64,000 nt of DNA from Scilla litardierei (taxonomy: Eukaryota; Streptophyta; Magnoliopsida; Asparagales; Asparagaceae). The DNA is taken from contig CM061141.1 of the NCBI GenBank assembly GCA_030789695.1, forward strand, positions 321,286,452 through 321,350,451, in the 5' to 3' direction. Below, piece by piece: positions 46,479-58,206 of the stretch (within the stretch, counting starts at the first letter, position 1; each line of letters begins with the position of its first letter). Under the pieces are notes generated by a model, which was given only the letters and a program-made list of their open reading frames with translations, was not told where the DNA came from and did not search any database. The translations under genes and the position numbers were made by a program.

Positions 46479-47157
46479 TCACGCCCCGCTTCCCATTAGG
46501 CTTGAGAGCGAGGACGCGAACGGGCCCGCTTATGCAAGTAAGGAGGAGGTACTTTTGCCTTTCTTTCCTCCTTGACTTAACACAATAAGCGTCTGTGTAA
46601 AAACTGCAGGTTCTTGCTTGCATTACTCAAAACAACACAGATAAGTAAAACAATATTACAATCTCAACCGTCTCAACGGAATTACAACGAATGGAGAAAA
46701 GAAGTGTGGGTCTTATGACCCGTACAACAAACGAAAAGAAGTGCAATGAATGTTCACTAGTTTGACAGTTCTTGGTCCACTGGTTCAGCTATCTCAACTA
46801 GTCCTCCTGGTGCTAAAGCTCGGGATCTGACATACATCCAAAAACATGAATGTATGTCAGCAAGGGTCTGCAAGTAGATGTTAGAACCCAAGGCAAGGTA
46901 TATACAAATTTATACTGAATTTAAGAGGCGTTAATAATTTAAATGAGATGGCGACAACAAGATTTAAACAAGTAATTTATAAAATGGAATAAAGTAAAAG
47001 ACATCCTATCATGCAATTCTAAGCAGTTTAACAAATAAAGTAAATCTTCTCTTTGGTTCATTAGCATGTCAATATAACTGAGATAACAAATCCAAGTTGC
47101 AAGTTTCATGTAAGCATTTCACGACTGTTAGCATTTCACGGTTGTTAGCATTCACGA
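46479..47157 (-). repeat. Fragment of another Ty3 LTR
   Basis: Starts TGTCACGCCCCGC, the complement of the GGGCGTGACA ends seen elsewhere, so it is the 3' end of an LTR in minus orientation. It ends where the 1.05-kb repeat starts at 47158. Confidence 0.55.
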
Positions 47158-48209
47158 GCCCCTGTATTATTAGTTATAGATTAAATACCATAATAAGCAT
47201 TTAATAATTAATTAAAATTACGAAAAATACGAAAATCTTCGTAATTACGGTTGTGCCATCGCAAACTCAGTTTACGCTTTTCGTATTCGATCGTCGGTGG
47301 GGGGGGGTCTTCTGCGCCGGAGGAGGGGGCTCGGGCGGCGCCTGCGGAGGCGAGGTGGCGGGGCGATGTCGGAGGGAGCGGCGGCGGCGGCGGACTTCGC
47401 CGACGTCGGGGCCTCACGGCGGCGGCACGGGGGAGCGGCGCTGCGGGCTTCGGGATGGACAGGGGCGGCGGCGAGGCGCTGAGGAGCGGCGGCGGTTGCC
47501 TGCGGGGCGGTCACGAGCGGCGAAGGGGGCGGCGGCGAGGAGGCGACGGCGGAGGGAGGCCTCGGGGGTGGTTGTGCTGCGGAGCGGGGGCTCGGCGGTG
47601 GTCGGAGGGCGGGAGAAGAGAGCAGGGGAGGATAGAGAGAGAGTGCGAGGGAGAGGGTGAAAGAGAGATGCGGGAGAGAGAGAGAGAGCGGGCTGTGTGT
47701 GCGTACGGGAGAGATTAATACGGAGAGAGAGATAGAGGGAACCTGGGTTTGGGTTTTATCACAGAAGAGAGAGGGTGGGGATTATATAGAGTAATAATAT
47801 TAATAAAAAAACTTTAACCTAATTAATACTTAGTCAAGGGGGGTTTAATGATGTTAGGTAGAGTTTAGACTAAGTGTAGAAATTAGGGTATGGCATGAAA
47901 CTCATGGTGGCATACGTGTAGGGGTTAGGTAGGGTAATTCAATAGTTAATAGGGTAATTAGTGATTAGGATAGGTTAAAAATTAATTAGTAAAAAGTAAA
48001 ATCTCCATTAGTGAATGTAATTAGTAAAATACAAAAACGAAATTACGATTTTGTCCCTACGAGCAAACGTGTCCGAAAAATTACGAAAACATACCCACGG
48101 GATCGTATTGTCACGAGGATGGCGAATACGAAGTCCGTTTCAGGGTTTGGGCTACGGGAATACTAGTTTTTGGCCAAAACGTTTGGAAAGCGGGTTTGCG
48201 GGTTCTCTA
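47158..48209. repeat. 1.05-kb direct repeat, copy 2
   Basis: Near-identical to 42774-43823, continuing here into the remaining LTR sequence up to 48561. Confidence 0.95.
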
Positions 48210-48722
48210 CTGAAATGATATCCGAAAATTATGAAATTAATGTGGGAGACCCTAAATGATCATAGGATGCTACTGCAGGAGTTTGAAAATGTTTTGAAAG
48301 TGTTTGAATAGAAAATAAATTCGTCGAATCAAAACGGTAATTTTGGAAGATGAATTTTAACAGAAATGTTTTGGCCATTTGAGGAAATCTGAAATTGCTG
48401 AAATACAATATGATAAGTCTAGTGCTCTAAAATATTTTTATAAGAATTTTTGAAATCAGTTTTGTTAGAAAATTCTTGACTAACATTTATAATGTAAAAT
48501 TTATTCTTAAAAATACGTATAACTACGTAAATTGAACTGTTGAAAATTACTGGTCGTTACACATTGATTGCCTTCAAAGATGCAACTTTAGAGCCTTATA
48601 TAGGCTTACAACCCAACACTTCTCCTAACCAATCCGATGTGGGACTAAACTCACCCAAAAGGCCTAGACTCCTAAAAGACTCAAAATGAACGAAAATACA
48701 AGGTCATATCCTTATCAGCATG

Positions 48723-49317
48723 ACACTATAGAACCAACTTGACAAAAGACTCTAATGGACCTTCTATGAAGAAGTGCTGACATCTTTACATGGACAGTAG
48801 CAGATATGTTTAGGACAGACCTTTTTGTATCCACTTCCCCACTGGATTTGGACCTAACGTTTCCACTTGTCAAACGAAAAAGTCTCTCACAGACATCATA
48901 TATACATTATTCCACACATACATGCAACAGATTTCCTGTGCTATCAGCACAAAAACTCAAAAATTTTGCATTTTTTCTAAGGTTTTGTATATATTATAAA
49001 ATCCTAAAATCCTAAACATGGGTGAACTCTATAGGCATTTGACACTCGATTCACTTGTTATAAAAAGTTATATTGTTCTGAAATCGTTGAATTTGCAAAG
49101 GATAGATTAATGGTCAAATATTGTTGGATTTATTTGATTTTTGGTATGGAGATTATCAATGATGTGTAGAATACTTCAAAAAAAATTAAAAAATTAAAAA
49201 CATGTCTATGTGATGTCACTTGTCAGAGTGGCAAATTTTACTTCACTGACAGTGTATGTATGTATGTATGTATGTATGTATGTATGTATGTATGTATGTA
49301 TGTATGTATATATATAT
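48723..49317. other. Unassigned AT-rich DNA and (TGTA)n
   Basis: No gene seen. It ends in about 14 TGTA units (49252-49308) that directly flank the first MITE copy. Confidence 0.7.
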
Positions 49318-49475
49318 AATGGCTATCATACGCCATATGAGAGCCTCTCTCATACGCTCTCTCACATAAAGCACCCAAGTACAACTAAGTACAAGCACAT
49401 GTACTTGGTTGTACTTTGGTGCTTTATGTGAGAGGGCGTATGAGAGATGCTATCATATGTCGTATGATAGCCATT
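49318..49475. mobile_element. Fold-back MITE, copy 1
   Basis: About 158 bp, nearly palindromic: 'aatggctatcatacgcc' at the left and its complement at the right, with a centre around 'acatgtacttggttgtac'. Left flank (TGTA)n, right flank (AT)n. No coding capacity. Confidence 0.88.
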
Positions 49476-50100
49476 ATTCTCATATATATAAGTACTTTTC
49501 ATATGTAAAAATTCTTTGGTGCAAAAAGCGTGAGAAAGTAGTTTTCTGTGAGGTTTTTTGATGATTCAACCCGTTGAATGTGTTATACATATGGTAATAC
49601 ACCAATATACTAAAAATCAAGAAAATACCTCATATTTACCGTTTGATTGGATTGGTACAAAATGTTATTTTGTGTTGAAACCATTAAATTTGTAACGGCT
49701 TGATCGAGGATCAAAACCTCTTATGGTTCACATATTATTTTTCATGAGGTATATATATGTATGTATTAAATTTTAAAAATATTCAAATAATATATATATT
49801 TATATCATTGAATCCAGTGGCTCATCAAGTGACTACGCGCTCAAAGGGAGGCTATGCGGCTGGTGGCGCCTTTGCCGGCCTTAGTAGCCTCAAATTCTGA
49901 CCGGGTCTTTTGTCCTCCCTCGGGCTAGCTTAGCATGGTGTGTTATGATATTTATTGTTTATAGTGGATGCTAAGGGTTATTTTTGTTGGGCCTGCTGTC
50001 CCTGGCCTCAGTTGCCTTGGTTGAGTTAGTTTGTCGTATGAGTGGGTGTGAGGGGCTTCTAGTTGTATTGTATTTTGTGGCGTGTCATGTCGGCTGATTG
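49476..50100. other. Unassigned, possible LINE 3' untranslated tail
   Basis: 49815-50100 joins 52073-52166 across the solo LTR. The joined end (ggctttttgtcatgttctttt then AT-rich) resembles LINE 3' tails, but there is no poly(A) and no coding part. Confidence 0.3.
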
Positions 50101-52067
50101 TGTAAGGGACCCTGCGGGGCTATACACACAGTAGAGGGGGGTGAATAGTGTAATGGCAAGCAAAGTGCTTAATTAAAAATTACTGAAATTAAAGCACAAA
50201 AAGCAGTGGAAAATAAACAGAGTGTTCAACAACAACAATCACAAATACAATGATTTTACCCAGGTTCCCCAAAACTTGGGTACGTCCAGCCACACCAATA
50301 TCAACTATAATTCTCACATAGAGAAGTGAATACAATCTCACACAGAGATACCTCACACAGAGGATTTAGGATTCCCACAAAGATATATCCTTACTCTCAC
50401 ACAGAGAGACCTCACACAGAGGATTTGTTCTTCCACACAGAAAGAACCAAACTCTCACAAAGAGAGTAACTCCCATAAAGAGAGTAACTAATTCCCACAC
50501 AGAGAATTAGGGTTTCGAACAAAAAACAAAACGAAACAACACGTACCTATTCTTTGATATGATCTTATCAATGTGAAGAAGAAGGCATGCAAGTGAAACT
50601 CAAGTGCTTAAGATGAGACTTTGATTGTACTTGATGATCTTTCTCTCTTCTAGGAATGAATCCTAACACTTCTCACTTGAGTGTATGAAATGAAGAGAAG
50701 AAAGATGTTCTCCAAGAAGAGGAATGAGATTGAAATCCCTTGGAGAAATTCCCTAGAGCTTAGATGCTATAGCATACGTATGAAGCTCTAATTAGGGAAT
50801 GTGAGAGGAGTGGCTTAGAGAAGAGATTAAATGATCTCTATGACTTCCTAACCCTTTCAAGAGTTCTAAATGAACTAAGCCAACTCCTATATATATGAAG
50901 CCCAAAGAAACCCATAAAACCAGCCAAAACCCCAAAGGGAAGAAATCTACAACGACTAGATTTTGGCAGTTTATGATACAGACAGTCGATTGTTGAACAA
51001 GTGACAGTCGACTGGTCACCGGCTAAAAAAAATCCCAACTGCTATAATCGAGCCACGACAGTCGACTGTAGAAGACTACACAGTCGACTGTAAAATAGAC
51101 AGTCGACTGCATATCCTTCATCAGGCGACTGCTGCAGGGATGGAAATAAAATAGAGAGATATGCATATTTCATACTTACGCCTTTCAGACAACTGATAGC
51201 CATTTCACAGGCAACTGTAAATATACAGGCCACTGTAAAAACTTCATCAGTCGACTGTCTTGCAAATTGGGATGAAGCCCAGAAAACGCAAGAAGCGCAC
51301 AGTCAAGTGTCGACCAATTCACAGGCGACTGTAGAAATATAGGCGACTGTAAATTGAACATCAAGCGACTGATGCCAAAAGATCAAGAAGGGTCAATAAA
51401 AATGTTGACTTGAGCTATGCACCACAGTCGACTGTAGAAGGCTCGACAGGCGACTGGAATCACCCAGTCGACTGTAAAACCTTCATCAGGCGATTGTTGG
51501 AGAGCCAGAGACTCCAAATGAGTATTTGAGCTAGATGAACCTATTTTGTTGGATTCTATGATAATCCTATGGCTCACTAAGATGGTGATATGCATATGCA
51601 TGAAAGTAAGACCATCTATCAAGGCATTACAAAAATCCTAGACTCAAAAAGAGAAATGCAAGTAATAGAAATTATATGGAATACATATTGCATCTCCCAG
51701 AGTCTAAGTCTTCAAGCTCACGATACATTGATGCTCCCCATCATCTCCAAGCTTTGGCACTCCTTGATGATCTTCCCTTCATCAAGCTCCAAGCTTTGGC
51801 AATGATCCTTTAGATGTCCATCCATCATCATGCTCCAAGCTTTGTCTTCATTAGATGATCTTCATGACTTCATCCAAGCTTGAGCACACCATCACTCTTG
51901 GAGGTCTTTAAGATATCCCTTGTAATATCCTCCAAGCATTATTCTTTGTCTCATCAACATATAATTATTAAGATAAATTGTGACTAAAATATAAGATTTA
52001 TCAGCACACTAATATAATGTATTGATCATCATCAAAACAACGTTAGTCTTGAACCCAAGAACTAACA
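50101..52067. repeat. Solo LTR (1967 bp)
   Basis: Starts TGTAAGGGACC and ends AAGAACTAACA, with perfect duplication GATTG (50096-50100 and 52068-52072). No primer site or interior. The 'tagaggggggtgaatag' near the start is like certain copia LTRs, so a copia origin is my guess. Relative of the split LTR ending at 39171. 50980-51500 holds about 15 copies of a degenerate palindrome CAGTCGACTG. Confidence 0.88.
50980..51500. repeat. Array of CAGTCGACTG-like palindromes
   Basis: Copies such as cagtcgactg, caggcgactg and cagtcgattg recur every 20-60 bases, many followed by 'ta'. Confidence 0.88.
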
Positions 52068-52162
52068 GATTGCGCTAGTTCTTGGTGATTGCTTTCCTAC
52101 CTCTTCCACGTCTGTGCTCTTGGCTTTTTGTCATGTTCTTTTATGAATTAAATACACTTACT

Positions 52163-52424
<262 letters not shown>

Positions 52425-52455
52425 ATTCTTATATATATATGTGTGTGTGTATATA

Positions 52456-53968
52456 TATCTATTATATAAAAGAGGGATGCTATCAAGAGATATTGGATAA
52501 GAGAATTTGGACATGATAAATTGGATAAGAGAATTTGGATATCTATTATATAAAAGAGGGATGTTATCAAGAGAAATTGGATAAGAGAATTTGGACACGA
52601 GAAATTGGATAAGAGAATTTGGATATCTATTATATAAAAGAGGGAAATCGGATAAGAGAAAATATGAGATATGGGATTTTGAGGGATAAGAGAGGAGGTG
52701 TGGAATTTTGCACACACAACCCCGGTTTTTGCATTTTTGCCCCTGAACCCTCTCCACACACCCACCCACACATTTTATTCTCCCCCCTTCCGACCATTTT
52801 TTTCCAGTCTTTTGAAGATTTTGAATCTTATCGTACTAGGACAAATCTTTGTCATATGTGGCAAGTTTGTCCTAGGTGGCAATGACAATTTTGGGGAGAC
52901 TTGAAATTTTGTGAGAAAACTTGAAATTTGGGGGAACTTGAAATTTTTTGGGGAGAAAAAACTCAGCCATTAAATAAACCGTGCCCTATGGGCACGGGTA
53001 ATGACTAGAGAAAATTGGATAAGAGAGGGAAATTGGATAAGAGACAATATAAGAGATGAGATTTTGAGGGATAAGAGAGGAGGCGGGGAATTTTTCACAT
53101 ACAACCCCGGTTTTTGCATTTTTGCCCATGTACCCTCCCCACACACCCACCCACACTTTTTATTCTCCCCTTTCGACCATTTTTTTCCAGTCCATTGAAG
53201 ATTTTGAATCTTATCCTACTAGAACAAAGCTTTGTCCTATGTGTCAAGTTTGTCTAGGTGACAATGACAATTTTGTGGGGAAACTTGAAATTTTGTGGGA
53301 AAACATGAAATTTGGGGGAACTTGAAATTTGTGGGGGGAAAACTCAGCCATTAAATAAACTGTGCCCTATAGGCACGGGTAATATCTATTATATAAAAGA
53401 GAGATGTTATCAAGAGAAATTGGATAAGAGAATTTGGACATTAGAAATTGGATAAGAGAATTTGGATATCTATTATATAAAAGAGGGATGTTATCAAGAG
53501 AAATTGGATAAGAGAATTTGGACATGAGAAATTGGAAAGAAAATTTGGATATCTATTATATAAAAGAGGGAAATTGGATAAGAGAAAAAAGAAAAGATGA
53601 GATTTTGAGGAATAAGAGAGAAGGTGGGGAATTTTGCACATACAATCCTGGTTTTTGCATTTTTGCCCCTGGACACTCCCCACACACCCACCCACACTTT
53701 TTATTCTCCACCCTTCCGACCATTTTTTTCCAGTCATTTGAAGATTTTGAATCTTATCCTACAAGGACAAAGCTTTGTCATACATGACAAGTTTGTCCTA
53801 GGTGGCAATGATAATTTTGGGGGGACTTAAATTTTGGGGGAAAACTTAAATAGGGGGAAACTTGAAATTTTGTGGGAAAACTTGAAATTTGGGGGAACTT
53901 GAAATTTTTTGGGGGAAAAAACTCAGCCATTAAATAAACCGTGCCCTATAGACACGGGTAAAGACTAG
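52456..53968 (+). mobile_element. Tandem Helitron-like non-autonomous cluster
   Basis: Unit 1 is 52456-53008, unit 2 (no 5' end) 53009-53384, unit 3 53385-53968. Units 1 and 3 start TCTATTATATAAAAGAG. All three 3' ends carry a hairpin of the type CCGTGCCCTATGGGCACGGG, and units 1 and 3 finish in CTAG 4-5 bases later. Inserted sites read A before TC and, for the outer end, T after CTAG. The 5' parts contain 84-86-bp subrepeats that restart at 52542 and 52626. No Rep/helicase is encoded. The TC start, hairpin and CTAG end fit Helitrons. Confidence 0.75.
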
Positions 53969-53972
53969 TATG

Positions 53973-54004
<32 letters not shown>

Positions 54005-54008
54005 TAAT

Positions 54009-54164
54009 AATGTGTATCATACGCCGCATGAGATAGGGCCTCATATACCCTCTCACATAAAGGTGGTGGGTACAACCAAGTACAAGCCCATGTGGGCTTG
54101 TACTTGGTTGCTTTATGTGAGAGGGCATATGAGGCCCTCTCTCATATGGCGTATGATACCAATT
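54009..54164. mobile_element. Fold-back MITE, copy 3
   Basis: About 156 bp with the same arms, 'gtatcatacgcc' and complement, centred on 'caagcccatgtgggcttg'. (TGTA)n to the left, (AT)n to the right. Confidence 0.9.
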
Positions 54165-54384
54165 ATTCTCATATATATATTTTTTGAAGGATAATTGATT
54201 TCATAAATAAAGTCAAAAGATACAATCAGCTAGACAGAATTTGGGGTACAAGTGGACTAGGGAAAAAGAGTGATAGACACCCAAAAACCTAGGCTCCTAG
54301 CATCCCAAAGCTAGCAAAATCCAAATACGACCCATACATACTACCAGACCAACCAACCACTAGGACATAAGTGATAATCCTAGA

Positions 54385-54664
54385 TCAGGTCGTGTACTCG
54401 CGCCAGACTCGCCCCACCTTGACCCGTGAACTCCTGCGAGGAGGAAGTGGCACATGAAACTTCTTCTTCATAGAAGCAGTTACCTGATGCTCCCATTCAG
54501 GATTGTCGGTGACAAGGGAAAATGGTGGCATGTCGTCTTCATTGTGGCAATCGTCATCGAGGAGCGATGGAATAGAATGAGCAATCCAATGTGTCTCCAG
54601 AGGAGCTGGACGTGAGGGTGTCGCCATAGCAGCACGCAAATAGTCACAAGTAGTAGATGTCATC
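54385..54664 (-). pseudogene. L1 ORF1 C-terminal part
   Basis: Downstream of the LTR insertion the frame reads DDMPPFSLVTDNPEWEHQV and ends FHVPLPPRRSSRVKVG before a stop at 54385. This basic tail continues the ORF1 on the other side (58207). 3' untranslated sequence follows to 54181. Confidence 0.7.
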
Positions 54665-57600
54665 TGTAACGGCCTGTATTTTTCAAACACTTCAAATACG
54701 TATTTAACGTATTTTTCAACAATTTTAAAAATCTCTTATAAGTGGTTAGTCAGGAGTTGTATATCAAAACTGATTTCAAAAATTCTTATAAAAATATTTT
54801 TAAACACTAGACTTATTATATTGTATTTCAGCAATTTCAGATTTCCTCAAATACTCAAAACGTTTCTATAAAAAATTCATTTTCAATAATTACCGTTTTA
54901 GGTCGACGAATTTATTTTCTATTCAAACAATTTCAAAACGTTTTCAAACTTCTACAGTAGAATCTTATGATCATTTAGGGCTCCTCACATTAATTTCATA
55001 ATTTTATGACATCATTTCAGCCTAGAACCCTCAAACCCGCTTTCTAAACGTTTTAGCCTAAAACCTGTATTTCCGTAGCTCAAATCCCAGAATGGATCTT
55101 GTATTCACGATCCTCGCGTCGATCCGTCGATATGTTTTCGTAATTTTTCGGAGTCTTTTGTGAAAACGGGTTTGTATTCATCTGCTTTGCTAATTACAAT
55201 GACTAATTACATTTTTACATTTACTAATCATCCTTACCTAATTACTTTTACCCCCCTATTAAACCTAGATCTACCCCTAATCAACCCACCTCGTCAGATC
55301 CAACCACCCAACTCAATTTTTTTACACCTAATATTATTATTATTATTATTAGTTTCTATCTTTTCCCCTAAGCCTATATATAACCCCCCCACCCCAGACT
55401 ATTTTTCACACTCACAGTTACTTTTCCTCTCTCTCCCCCGATAACTTTCGAACCCAGGCCGTTGAATTCAATTCCCCGCACTCTTCTCTCTATCACTCTC
55501 GCATCTCTCTCTCTCTCACTCCCTCCATCCGCCTCACCCCGGGGAGCTCCACCGCCGCCCGTCGTCCGGCGGAGACGCCGCCCTCCGCTCCACCCTCCGA
55601 GCTTCGCCCCCCGGAGCCCGCATTGCCGCAGCGACACGAACCAGCCGCCTCCCGCGCTCTACCGCCGTTCCAGACCGCCCAACGCCGCTCTCCGGCCACC
55701 CCGTCGCCTCCGCCACCCTCACTCCGACGAACCCGCCGCCCGAAGCCGCCCCGACACCGCCCAAGCCCAGCAGTGCCACGCATCTGCCGCTGTTCGACAC
55801 ATCACATCACACCCGTCATCTTCGCCGCTCGCCTCTGCCGCCATCCGCCCTCGCCCTCGCCTCCGCCGCCTCGCCCCCGGTCGCCGCCCCCAGTCGCCGA
55901 GCGCAGACACCCCCTCCGGCGGTCGAGCGAAGCGAGGATGCGTGAATTGCCTCGGTGGCATTTCTGTAAATACGGAAATATTTCATATTACATTTTTTTA
56001 AATAATTAATAATTGGGTTTTATGGTTTTAAATCTATAACTTGAAATATAGGGTCCAGAAAAATATAGGGATAGCTCCAAAAAATCAGAAATTTCCGGAC
56101 CCAATGGCGCTGGTTGGGGCTGTTGACGAACAGAACGTTCGACGAACTACCCGTGAACAAGCTCGGTACATGTTCGTTTATGTTCGTTTAGGAAGCTTAA
56201 TGAACAAGCTTGAACAGATTTTTAGAGCTCGGCTAGTAAACGAACAGAGCTTGAACATAACTGTGTTCGTTCATTTATGTTCATGAACAAGCTCGTTAAG
56301 TGTTCGTGAACGAACATGTATCCAAAATAGTAAATTTAGACAAATACTATATTTTTTATTTTACTTGGAATGGATGCTTGTAATGGGATATATGTAGCTA
56401 TTATGCTGGATTTGTTTGTTTTTGTCCTGCAAATATTTAATCCTTTTATTTAATTAATTTAGTCATTGACAATAATGTTTAAATATTATTATTCCTGATT
56501 AAAAAATTAACATTCGGTTGTTTGTTTGAAAATCTGTTCATGAACAAGATTGATTTGTGTTCACGAACATGTTCCTGAACATGTTCACGAACAAGCTCGA
56601 TAAGACTTGTTAACGAACAGAACGTTCGATTAACTACTCGTGAACAAGCTCGGTAAATGTTCGTTTACGTTCGTTTACCTTCGTTCGGTAAGCTTAACGA
56701 ACAGGCTTGAACATGTTTTTAGAGCTCGGTTAGTAAACGAACAGAGCTTGAACAAGGGTTTTGTTCATGAACAAAACCAAGCTCACTGTTCTAGCTCGTT
56801 CAAGCTCGTTCGTCAACAGTTCTAGCGCTGGTCTCATCTCGATCAGACGCCTACTTTTCCCAGAATCATTTTTCCAACTTAAATAAATTGGGTTTTAAAA
56901 GCTATTTTGAGTTTTTGAAAATTATAAAAAAATGCAGAAGCTTCTGAAAATACTTCTCTCTTGTAGTAAAATCAAAATATTTATTTTTGGCTTATATAAA
57001 AATTTTGAATAATTTCCGACACCGTTTTAACGAGTTTTAAAAATCAAAGCGACCTAATTATTTAAATAGGAAAAGTCGTGTTTTCTAACTAAGTATTTTA
57101 TGTTGCAGGTACAGACTCTGGTGTACCAACTTCAGAGGAAGCCCTAGATCCTCTTCCAGCCTACTACGATGATATTGGATTTAGTAAGTCACGACAGGTT
57201 CTAACTTTAGAAATCTAGTCCACTGTGCCTGTACTAACTTGTAGCACCACACTACTACGTGATCGAAGCACGGAAGCAACACCTTCTTGTGTTGAACTTG
57301 TCTTTATCCTCCGTACTTGGCACCGTCTGCTTAGAACGAGTTTTCGACTTTCTGGTTCTCGATAAGAAAGCCAACCAGTTGACCTGGTGTGACTAACAAC
57401 ATATGGAACATCCCGTGGAACAATCATGTAAAGAACTCGTACTTGACACAACACTGGGGTATTGGGGTAACTCATAATTAGAGAGAGTACGGAAGTGACT
57501 AGAGTTCAATCTTCCTGTCCTGTCTCCTGAGTTTCGGCGCCGTCCTGCTGCCTGAGTTTCGGCAAAATACATGTCCTGCTGCCTGGGCTTCGACATTCGT

Positions 57601-58206
57601 CTGGGTAAGCGCACCCGGGCAAGAGATGAACTGAACGGTCACATATTGTACTCTCCTACTTGAGTCACGTAGTTCTAGTGGAGCAGGCACAATTACTTTT
57701 TTACAGACATGCACTTTACTTTCTACACTTGTACAGACACTGCACCGTACTTTACTTTACTTTCACTTTGGTCTGCTTATACCTAGTTACCTTTTTCATA
57801 CTTGTATAGTACTCCTTTTCTTCATTTAGATTTGTTGTGACTTACCTTCGGTTCCACTTATGGCACCGGCAGACGACGACCTGATCGAGGAGGTTGCTCC
57901 AGAGTACGAGGAGCCTGCATACGACCCAGAAGCTGCGGAGTTTTAGTTATCTGTGCTTGCGTGCGTGTTGTGAGATGTATTTCTATTCTGTATTTCCTTT
58001 CTGTACTTTTCCTTTATGTATTTTGTGAGAGAGAGAGAGAGAGAGTGCAGCTGCTGGTTTGTAATCTTGTTCGAACTGTAATAACGTTATATGCTGGTTG
58101 GGTGTTGATACATCTCTGAGTTGTGGCTATGCTGATTTCACTGGTAAACTGCAAGACCTGCAAGTAAATCAAATAAGTAACTGGCCCCCGAGAGCGGGTC
58201 GTTACA
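54665..58206 (+). repeat. Solo LTR of chromovirus type (3542 bp) with a hAT inside
   Basis: Starts TGTAACGGCC, ends GGTCGTTACA, perfect duplication TCATC (54660-54664 and 58207-58211). Opposite in orientation to the LTR pieces at 41079-48561, with which it shares sequence from end to end. About 2.8 kb without the hAT at 56115-56824. The GC-rich part 55500-55940 gives Pro/Arg-rich frames that are not genes. Confidence 0.85.
56115..56824. mobile_element. Non-autonomous hAT element (710 bp)
   Basis: Perfect 8-bp duplication GCGCTGGT (56107-56114 and 56825-56832). Inverted ends share CTGTTGACGAAC (left TGGGGCTGTTGACGAAC, right complement TAGAACTGTTGACGAAC). Subterminal DNA is full of 'gaacaagctcg' and 'cgttcgtttac' repeats. 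No transposase. Confidence 0.9.

Larger units (their letters stand above)
41079..48561. mobile_element. Scrambled composite of chromovirus-type LTR pieces
   Basis: Ends TGTAACGACC and GGTCGTTACA with perfect duplication CATTG (41074-41078 and 48562-48566). The inside does not read as LTR-interior-LTR. It has a 1.05-kb direct repeat (42774-43823 and 47158-48209), inverted repeats (41926-42202 against 43851-44127; 44647-45368 against 47758-48480), a 96-bp hairpin, a plus-strand polypurine tract with a 57-bp LTR start (46403-46473), and a foreign LTR scrap. No pol is left. The LTR units are the same family as the solo LTR at 54665-58206. Confidence 0.75.
18738..48717 (-). mobile_element. Outer LTR element of the nest (about 2.7 kb without insertions)
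   Basis: Left LTR 18738 to about 19090, right LTR 40876-48717 (interrupted by 41079-48561), both with 'gatgcaggatgtggtgg' at the left edge. The flanking duplication is GCATG (18733-18737 and 48718-48722). The minus-strand primer site TGGTATCAGAACC lies beside the right LTR. The interior that belongs to it is only 19091-19335 and 39177-40858 and has no recognisable gag or pol, so it is non-autonomous or heavily deleted. All other material between is later insertions. The left LTR edge has CG instead of TG, a sign of age. Confidence 0.75.
40876..48717 (-). repeat. 5' LTR of outer element, interrupted
   Basis: TGATGCAGGATG at the left, CCTTATCA at the right, about 350 bp after removing 41079-48561 and one copy of CATTG. 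The outer duplication GCATG follows at 48718-48722. Confidence 0.75.

Noticed and set aside
49252..49308. (TGTA)n considered as a CRISPR-like or satellite array
   Set aside because: A simple 4-bp microsatellite without spacers in a plant genome.
55462..56009. Pro/Arg-rich open frames
   Set aside because: Same GC-rich LTR part in the reverse orientation, with open frames on both strands and no homology by eye.
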